Positions 56,304 to 64,000 of a stretch of DNA of 64,000 nt are shown here, piece by piece. This stretch comes from Linnemannia elongata. Its lineage: Eukaryota > Mortierellomycota > Mortierellomycetes > Mortierellales > Mortierellaceae. The first letter of the stretch is position 1, and every line of letters begins with the position of its first letter. Position numbers and translations under genes: made by a program. The notes below the pieces were generated by a model, which was not told the DNA's origin, did not search any database, and saw nothing but the letters and a program-made list of their open reading frames with translations. The DNA is taken from assembly GCA_036320915.1 (NCBI GenBank), contig JAXBDG010000011.1, forward strand, positions 332,501 through 396,500, written 5' to 3'.

Positions 56304-58799
56304 ACAACATCCATGACAGCCTTTAAAACAGAAGAGCCTTAAGAAGAGAAGCAATACAATGAGGCGCAACCCATGGGCAAGATTAAAACTGTCAGAACCT
56401 TTCTGATTGTAACTGAAAATAAGCAGCATTGCAGAAAAAGCACAGAAAATACGGCGATTGTTGACATACTCTCTATTGTCGCGATCCCTCAGGTATACAA
56501 GAATTCTATCTCCAAGTCTAATCCAATGGATGCCGGGGAACTGATCTAGGACGTCGTCCAAAGACACGGCGTTTTGCATCAAGTCTCGGCGATAGCGCCG
56601 CTATTTTCACGACCTGGTCGGAAGCGGAGAAACCAGCTCGTCGAAATGGCTGGTAGATTGGCTGGGGGTGGATCGTCCTGCCCCATTGATTTTTTGTCGT
56701 AAGTAAGAGGCTTATAAATTGCTGCTGTGGTGGTCAGAATAGTGATTCCAACGTACTTGTGGGATGAATGTAGATAAGGTTCAAAGAGATGAAAGATCAA
56801 CCCCATGGGACTGATGCACTCGTTGACCCATCCAACGCCCAAACGCGCGACTTGCAAAGAGAAGTTCCATTCATGCATATATGAACTCTGAGCCAGCACA
56901 CATCAGCTGTAAGTTACTTAGTCTCACCCAGGTGGTCACTAATTAGTGATAGCGAAGTGTAAGGGAGGGAAGGAGTATCAGCCACTCCTTCCTTTGTGGA
57001 GGTATTGGGGGGTGTTGCTCTAGATTGACCTAGTCGTTGGCGTCAGTGTCAGGTATGGCAGGGCTACCAATCGAGGAAGAGGGATAAGGGAAAGAAGAGT
57101 TCCCCCTGTAACCCCTGTTTTCAAGGATTCGTCATCAGGATCGACGGTCAAAACTTGGGTAGCGGCAGACGAGAAAAGGGATGTATATACGTGTGTTTTT
57201 GTGTGTGGTGTGTGTGTGTGTGTGTGTGTGTATCTCCTTTCTCAATATCTCGAATAAAAAACGGTTACTCTCAAGATCTGCTCGTATCGTGGAAAGAAAG
57301 GTGTCTTTATGTCAATAGCTATTCTCCAAGGACTAAAAAACTACTATTGTTGCCAATGGTCAAAGGGCATGGTGTCTACCTGCTCATATCGTGGAAAGAA
57401 AGGTGCCTTTCCAGACACTAGAAGGCAAACGCATCAACTCCTTGGACAGCAACTCCCACAGAAACCCCAGACAAAAGAAAAGACATAGAAACACTCAGAC
57501 TCCACACCTTGACTTGTTCACTTCCTCACGCTTGCACCTCCTCTAGCTTATTCTCTTTCCTTCCTTCCCTTCCTTTTCCATCCCTTCCTTTTAGTTGTTT
57601 TTTTTTAGTTTGTTGTAGTGTTGTTTGGAACCTTCATCCGAACTTCGTCTTTATTTCACTTTTTTCCTATCTATCTTGCTTTGATATAGTCCCTTCTTTC
57701 CTTGTCGAGTGAAGAGCATGTAGTAATAACGACAAGTACCACTTTCCTTATTGCTGTTCTCTCCAGATTCATCCTGTCCTGACCTGTTTCTTCGGCTCTA
57801 CAATGATTCCGTGTAAACACAAGGAGGACAAGATAAAAAAGTGTGGGTTAGTAATAATCCCACGAAACAAAAGAGTTCAAGTTGCCCTTTCAGGCTACAA
57901 AACACCTATCCTTGTCTAGAAAAAAAAGGGGGACGCGATAGCAAGTGCGATCCCACAGACAGCAATGCTCGCTCCACACAGCCAAGAAAGAATACCGCAG
58001 CCTGTGTTAAAAAATTCCCTTCCGTCAAGCTGAAGCCAGAGATGACACAAAGTGCAGGAACTGCACTTTGGCACTCAGCAACAACTGGAAGTTCACCAGA
58101 ACAACCAGAGTTCCCAGGCTCAAAGAGTAAGCCTGGGAATGCCCGAATACTGTCCCCTGGGGTATATCAACACGAGCACGCCTCCGTGGCCACATCCACC
58201 CCTTGGTATCCTCATACATCCCCCTCATTTCCGTCGTTGAGTGAAGAATAGGTAAAAATGCAACCGAGCGCCACTTTCCTTTCGCCGCTGTCTTTGCGCA
58301 GCATCATATCCCGTTCCTAGCTTTGCTCAGTTGAACATGCAAAGCGAACTGTGATACGTAAGGCGGAAGCATAGAGGACAAAAAAAGAGGTATGGGTTAG
58401 AAGTAGAACGCACCAAAGATAATTGAAGTGAGTGCCTGATGATGAGCATACACGACCGTTCTTGTCAAGAGAAAGGATCCTAGAGGCTGTCCTTATTACT
58501 TCTACTCCTCACATGGCAAAGTGAAGATCAGATGAATCACAGTCAGTCAACAACACAACTTGCCTTTTGGATCATTGTCATGGAGCACAGTTGAAAGGGC
58601 GTAAGAGTGCGCGTGTGAATGTCAAAACAACAGAGCGCAGGAAAGACGTCAATGATGAGAGGCGTGTTTAGGAGTACGTGGAAGGGTGAGGGAAAAAAGA
58701 AAGAAGCAAAAAAGGGTCAAATTTGACTGAAAAGAATAAAAAAATTCATGTGGCAGTAATGGGACTGCTGGGACACACTCCAAAAGAACGTGTACTTAC
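56304..58799. other. Unassigned accessory stretch
   Basis: The minus-strand frames at 56899-56579 and 56582-56283 have some protein-like character (for example LDDVLDQFPGIHWIRLGDRI) but are joined by stops and give no recognisable domain; they may be the decayed 5' part of the Sel1-type gene. A (GT)n microsatellite lies at 57208-57231. Two copies of a CTGCTCRTATCGTGGAAAG word lie about 100 bp apart (about 57282 and 57382). Segments at about 57700-57850 and 58230-58400 share short blocks in the same order, suggesting an old duplication. Confidence 0.4.
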
Positions 58800-58877
58800 A
58801 GCACCCTGGGCAGTGGGCACAACAGTCAAGGGATGCCCGTAGAGAGGGTTCTCGATGGCCAGGCATCGTAGAGACAT
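58800..58877 (-). CDS. Isolated 26-codon first exon, gene unrecognised
   Basis: An ATG at 58877-58875 opens MSLRCLAIENPLYGHPLTVV, then PTAQGA, ending exactly in phase 0 at a GTAAGT donor (58799). Codon use is C/G-ending. No convincing following exon was found; candidates downstream on the minus strand run into stops. It may be a first exon of a gene with very short exons, or a remnant. Confidence 0.3.
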
Positions 58878-59428
58878 GGTTCGAGTGTCTATAGAGAGAG
58901 CTATCTTACGGCTGTCATTCACATGTAAAGAGATACAAATAGAGCAATTGTAAATAACAGATAGGAACCGGCAACCTCTCCGGGGCTGTCAACAAACAAT
59001 GCAGACCCTTGGTCAATTACATGATTTCATGCACAGACCGCTCTCTTTCCAGAGGGACATCCACACACCCATACAAATAAAAATTTGGCGTTGTTCCAGG
59101 GGCCAACTGAGGGCCAACTGAGGGAGAGATGTCTGCCACGATCCACTCGCGAGCAAGAAAGCAATTGAGTTTTCGAAGGCCGAACTCCGACAGGACAGAA
59201 CAGACATCCATCGATGAAAGGGACACGACAAGGAACAACGATGGAAGGTGGTGGAAAGTCATGCTTGACCACAGACGAAAAAAGGAAAAAAAAACCAGCG
59301 AGGAAAGGGAATAGACAGAATCAATGAGTGGTGTGGATGCTGTGCCACAATATGCTCTAATACGGTCGAGGAAGTACCCCGCTTAAGTGCTACGCTTTTT
59401 TGAAATTACATAAACACCATCCCGTCGT

Positions 59429-59469
<41 letters not shown>

Positions 59470-59509
59470 TTGCTTTCTTTACGTTTCTCCCACCCTCCCC
59501 ATTCAAACA
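58878..59509. other. Spacer and kinase-gene promoter
   Basis: No gene is recognised. Three overlapping minus-strand frames of 72-81 codons at 59013-59272 share no family feature. The stretch ends in a poly-T tract 41 bp before the kinase start codon. Confidence 0.4.
59432..59468 (+). repeat. 37-nt poly-T tract in the kinase promoter
   Basis: Thirty-seven uninterrupted T residues end 41 bp before the ATG. Poly(dA:dT) tracts exclude nucleosomes in fungal promoters; such a role here is inferred. Confidence 0.85.
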
Positions 59510-61764
59510 ATGTCATCCACCATTGTACCGCATATATCGACCACATCTTCAGCTTCACGGCAGACGGGGGTAGAACTACCTGAAGCGCCAACAGAGCCGG
59601 AGGGAGAAGAGGTGGTGGGTGAATTAGGAGAACTAGCGGGGGAACTGACAGGGCCATCGTCAGCAAACCAGCCTACCTTTTGGGCAGGAGCGGACCTCCC
59701 TTCAACAATAACACCCCCAAACCGTAACGAGTTCTTAACGAGTGACGCCGAGGAAGACTTGGATCAAGAGCCAACAGCACCACAATCGACAGCGTTGCAG
59801 CTCTATCTATCACTGAGTCTGCCGTCCCATGTGCCAGCCTCGGGTATTACATCAATAGAACGCGCTCCACTTTGTACACCAACAGAACCCGCATCAGTTT
59901 GCACACCAACAGAACTCGCGCCTGCACCATCATTATCATCGCGCCAATTCACGGTACCTCCTCCTACACCCCCTCGTCCTCGTCATTGGGTAAGAGAAAG
60001 GTCTTCGCTATCACCCAACGTCAATCTGCCTAAACCTCGACCTCCTTCTACTCCTGCTCCTGCCTATGTTCGAGCTCCCGGATATATCGAGCCCTACAAG
60101 GTACCAACTTGAATTACATGATCACGTACGAACAGCTAATGTCCTTTGCATTGACCCATTGAGGACGGAGGGAACTGATGCACCTCTCTTTCTCACTGTC
60201 TCATACTTAGCGGTACCGCGACTGGTCGACTGGAAGTACTTTTGAATACCTCGGGACAATTGCAGCTGTAAGTTGCCAAACAAAACAAAAACAAAAAAAA
60301 AAAAAAAAAAAAAAAAAAGAGTAACAAGAACAACGCTAACATCCTTTTTTTTATGAGCAATTGACGACTGACACGCATCTCGTTTCTCTTTTTCTTCTGT
60401 CTGAACAGGGGGGGTTTGGTTGTGCATTGAGAGTCATGGCGAGGAACCGTTTTCTCGCCTTGAAAGTGTGTGCCGACAACGAGGAAAAGAAACCCAGTGT
60501 AAGCAGCCCCAACTGTCGGCTGTTTTTTACTTTTCTGTCATCTGGAATTGAAATGACGGATGAGACGAGAAAATTAATTGCTTGTTTCTCGTTGGTTGAC
60601 ATAGTACGACAGAGAAGTCGCGATGTTGTCGATGTTGAAAAAGGACAGACACCCTAACATCATCGCGTTCGGATCTGCTTTCAGGGACAGGGACCAGCTA
60701 TGTGTATCGCTGGAACTAGCCAACATGGTACTGAATATGAGAGTATACCATGTCGTATATCCGTGCACGCCCAATGTATGATCCATCCCCAGTGCTGACA
60801 TCTCTGTATATTGTCGTATCCTTTGCAAACGATAGAGCCTGGAAGTCGCGTTGAGAGCAACAAATAAGCTGGACGTGGAATCAGCAAAGCACATCGCGGC
60901 TGGAATTGCACGAGGAATTAGCCATCTTCATGGACACCAAATCCTGCATAGGGACATCAAACCTGAAAATGTTTTGCTGACAGGAGCCTTGTCGAAACAC
61001 GCCATTATCTCGGACTTTGGACTCTCGATCTCTCTCAAAGACAAGCCCATGGGTACAAGGTATGGATAAACAAGATCAGGCGAAAGCTCTTTTTTTTTTT
61101 CTTTTTTTTTATGCTCAACCTCACAATTTTGAACAATCATTTTGATAACACCGTAGGGGAGAATGTGGAACAACGCAGTATCGTGCGCCTGAGATGAAGG
61201 GCAGGAACTATTACAGTTACCCAGTTGACGTCTATGCCTATGGGGTTACAGTTTATCGTATCGTCGGAGGGCAATTTCCGGAGCAAGGAGGTCTTGCTCA
61301 ACTGTAAGTGTCACCCTTTTTTTCTTTGTCAGTCATCTATAACCTTTTCTTTTTTGAGTACCCAACTGACTGAAGAGCCTTTATTTATTTTTGTTGCGAT
61401 TTGTAGAACAAACATGGAAGCAAAGGGGTTTGTCGACCAGCTGATGCACCAGGTTGTCGGGTTGCGTTTGGAGATCGATAGGGCGCTGGAACATTCCTTC
61501 TTCCAAGTGTTGGAATCGGACCAAAAGAGTAATTCCAGTAACGGCAGTAGCAGCAAAAGACCTCTCAACGGCGCAACAGACCACGGTCATGACACCAAGC
61601 GAGCTCGCTACGACAATGGTAGCGACAATGGCGATGTTCCCGAAGAAGTTTACAACTCTGTACATATTTCATTCTCTGAGCGACCAATCGGTCAGGTCCA
61701 TTCCCTAGAGGTTGTCAAAAATACTCTCGCCGTAGTTGATGATCACGCCTTTTCGAGTATCTAG
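59510..61764 (+). CDS. Serine/threonine protein kinase with disordered N-terminus
   Basis: Seven exons, 59510-60100, 60211-60267, 60409-60498, 60605-60727, 60836-61059, 61157-61303 and 61407-61764, join to about 529 residues. The first ~200 are Pro/Thr/Ser/Glu-rich with two CTPTEPA-like repeats. The kinase domain begins near 205 with the glycine loop GTIAAGGFGCA, split by an intron after AA. It has Lys235 (FLALKVC), catalytic HRDIKPEN (Asp327), DFG (Asp347) and the YRAPEM activation-segment end. Active-site residues are complete, so catalysis is expected. The C-lobe after DVYAYGVTVYRIVGG is short, and the final ~100 residues are Asn/Ser/Gly-rich with a KRPLNG...TKRAR basic patch. No subfamily is recognised. 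An inverted copy of its 3' end lies at 50520-51080, and the gene sits in a repeat-rich neighbourhood. Confidence 0.85.
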
Positions 61765-62164
61765 TCAACTCCTTAGTCTTGTATATTGTTTTGTATCATA
61801 CAACTGCTAATTTTGTGTTTCTTTTTTACCAAGACACTCTTTTTGTGACGACTGCTGTTGCCGGCTCATGATCTTGATTCACTTGGACCACTGCAAAGCG
61901 CGTTTATTTTTGTATTTCCGGCCACAACTGTCACTCTTTGACTCGCCCATTTTCCTTTTTTGGTTTTTTTTTTAATTTCATGTCCCTTCTTCTCTCCTTC
62001 TCCCTTCTCTTCCTTCCATCTTCTCCGTCGTCGAGTTTGCATGTTTTTTACTCGTTGGGCAAATCCATCTGACGCCACCAATTCTCAGGCGCACACGCGA
62101 TAAATCGCGAGCCCTATGGGCTTCACTAAAGCGTACAGCGCCGTTGCAAAAAGAATTTGCCTAT
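61765..62164. other. Kinase 3' UTR and duplicated flank
   Basis: Bases up to about 62095 match, inverted, the block at 50520-51080 and include the 3' UTR. The rest, up to the truncation point of the gypsy element at about 62165, shows nothing recognisable. Confidence 0.6.
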
Positions 62165-64000
62165 TATTTTCCAAAAAAAAAATTGCTCGTATTTTTACTC
62201 GCTTGAAGGTCAAGTGCATTGACTGAAAGAGGTGGGGAGGGTGGTTCGCGGTGGTCCGGACGCCGGGAGAGGGCATCGGGAACGATATTCTCGGCCCCAC
62301 GTTTGTACTTGAAGTCGAAGTCGTATTCTTGGAGAAGTTCCATCCACCGCGCTTGTCTTCGGGTAAGCTTGGCCTGGGTGGGAAAGTGGCGAAGTGTGTG
62401 CATGGTCGGTGTATACGATAAAGTGGGAGCCGTCAAGGTAATACCGCCAAGTCTTGAGTGCGTGGACCACAGCGAGGAGCTCTTGCTCATGGGTTGGGTA
62501 ATTCCGTTCCGCAGAGTTCATCTTACGCGAGGTGAAGGCCACGGGTCGTGCAACCCCATCGGCGTCTATCTGAAAAAGGACCGCGCCAACAGCATAGCCC
62601 GATGCATCGGACTCGACGATGGAGGGGAGGTCTGGGTCGGAGATACGTAATACTGGGGCAGAGCTGATGGCGTCCTTGAGTGCGCTAAAAGCGGACTCGG
62701 TGTCCTCATCCCAGACAAACTGACGACCTTCACCTAGTAGAGATGTGAGAGGAAGTGCAATGTCAGTAAAGTTGCGGATATACTGCTGGTAGAACTGAGC
62801 CAAACCAATGAACTGCTGAACGTCCTTTTGTTTTGCTGGGCGAGGCCACTCGCGAATGGCGCGAACAAGACCGGCGTTGGTACGTATACCATCCTTGGAG
62901 ATAACATTACCGAGAAACTTGGTCCGTTCTTGCATAAAGAAGCACTTGCTCAACTTTGCATAGAGACCGTGCTGGCGGAGGAGGGCAAGGACACTACGGA
63001 TATGCCGAAGGTGCTCGGCCTTAGTCTTTGAGTATATAAGGATATCGTCAAGGTAGACGACCACCCATTTATCAAGAACCGGGTCGAGGACCTTGAGCAT
63101 TATGTTGGAGAATGATGCCGGCGAGTTCGTAAGACCAAATGGGACGACGTTGAATTCAAAATGCCCATACCGACACTGAAAAGCGGTCTTGTGAGTGTGG
63201 GGCTCATAGATGCACTGTTGGTGGTAACCCGAGATCAGATCCAACTTGATAAAATACTTTGCACCTCGAAAGCGGTCGATCAGCTCATCAATTCTGGGTA
63301 GAGGGTGGCGGTTCTTCCTTGTGATGCGGTTGAGACCACGATAGTCAATACACATTCGCAGAGAACCGTCGGCCTTCTTGACAAAGAGCACAGGGGCGCC
63401 ATATGGGGACGTGCTGGGCTTGATGAGTTTTTTGGAGAGTAACTCATCAGGTTGTTTCTTCAGCTCGTCCAACTCTGCAATGGACAAACGAATGACGGGT
63501 TTAAAAGGGGTATCAGCGCTTGGGTCCGTTTCGATGCGCATGGCATCTCCATGGTCCGGAGGTAGACCAGAAGGAAGAGAGGTAGGGAAAACGTCGGGGA
63601 ACTCGTCGTGGACAATGGAGTGAATGTCGGGGGGAAGAGGGGGAAGGGGTCGTGGTGTGATGGAGGGTTGTTGGTCATTAGAGGTGGGTTGGTCACTGTC
63701 GTTGCTGTTGTTGTTGTCGTTGTTGTTGTTGCTGTTTTTGTCTTTGTTTTTGTCTTCGTTGTTGGAGCGAATGAGAGCAAGGTATATTTCACTGCCGGGG
63801 GTTGTTGCCTCCGTGTAGAAGTGGATGTGTGAAAGGAGAAGGCCGCGAGTTCGGGTGCTGATGGAGGATGACTGAAAGCCGGTGCAGTCCCAGTCTACGT
63901 CGATGCCGTTGTGGTGGATGCGAAGGTTGTTGGTTCTCCAGTTGATGAGGGGATTGGTTTGTGTCAGCCAGGGTTTGCCGAGAAGAAGGTCGTAGTTCTT
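62165..64000 (-). mobile_element. Truncated Ty3/gypsy retrotransposon, open at the window edge
   Basis: The minus strand carries a gypsy-type pol that continues beyond 64000 and breaks off at about 62165 before any integrase or 3' LTR. It lies next to the duplicated kinase flank. Confidence 0.85.
62165..64000 (-). pseudogene. Ty3/gypsy pol (protease end, reverse transcriptase, RNase H), frameshifted
   Basis: From the edge the frame is open through a protease-like end (LLLGKPWLTQTNPLINWRTN), an Asn/Asp-rich linker, and a full reverse transcriptase: SPYGAPVLFVKKADGSLRMC, IDYRGLNRITRKNRHPLPRI, the catalytic YLDDILIYS, and KFLGNVISKDGI. The RNase H start follows (ESDASGYAVGAVLF, QELLAVVHALKTWRYYLDG). 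Near 62400 the frame shifts by one base: the expected HTLRHFPTQAKLTRRQARWM and DALSRRPD segments are in the other frame. The chromodomain/integrase portion is missing. The element is therefore not autonomous. Confidence 0.85.

Overview
The window looks like nuclear DNA of an early-diverging fungus, most likely a Mortierella-type (Mortierellaceae) species. Genes carry many short GT-AG introns with GTAAGT-type donors and TAG acceptors. Long poly-T/poly-A runs sit in introns and spacers, and CT-rich leaders precede several start codons. The set includes a conventional fungal myosin II, an ArfGAP with UBA domains and a degenerate Sel1-repeat (HCP-like) gene. Assignment to this family is an inference from style and gene content.

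Region 1 (1-36900) is an ordinary gene-bearing arm: the 5' end of a gene leaving the window (99-1, minus), a mitochondrial AAA+ ATPase (5046-1557, minus), myosin II heavy chain (6111-14928, 12 exons), a 4.9 kb gene-poor spacer, a low-complexity membrane-anchored protein (19799-22972), an RS-rich WD40 protein (28155-23446, minus), an ArfGAP/UBA/Gln-Asn-rich protein (29692-32411), a Nit-family amidase (33794-32513, minus) and the 8-oxoguanine glycosylase OGG1 (35734-34007, minus). Splice junctions were set by hand and each joined frame stays open with a length divisible by three.

Region 2 (36909-50520) is a dense mobile-element block around a tRNA-Ser(AGA). It begins with an intact 8.0 kb Mutator-like element (36918-44939) with terminal inverted repeats and a perfect 9-bp target duplication. 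Its main gene is predicted to fuse an Ulp1-like cysteine protease, an acidic repeat linker, a FAR1-like zinc region, a MULE transposase and a SWIM zinc finger. A hAT element (44971-48232) with an 8-bp target duplication lies 31 bp from the Mutator end, and the tRNA follows at once. Beyond it are poly(A)-tailed LINE 3' fragments, one interrupted by a tandem pair of LTRs, one of them internally inverted (49544-50131, 5-bp duplication).

Region 3 (50520-64000) is accessory. It has an inverted copy of the 3' end of a protein-kinase gene whose full copy is at 59510-61764. It has a 13-unit, ~138-bp tandem array (52240-53990) that I read as a minus-strand gene: a signal-peptide exon followed by thirteen 3-nucleotide microexons and a short last exon. 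In each unit the splice-site-like flanks are conserved while the 3 nt between them vary. This is the strongest candidate for something undescribed here. A decayed Sel1-repeat gene and a truncated, frameshifted Ty3/gypsy pol complete the region.
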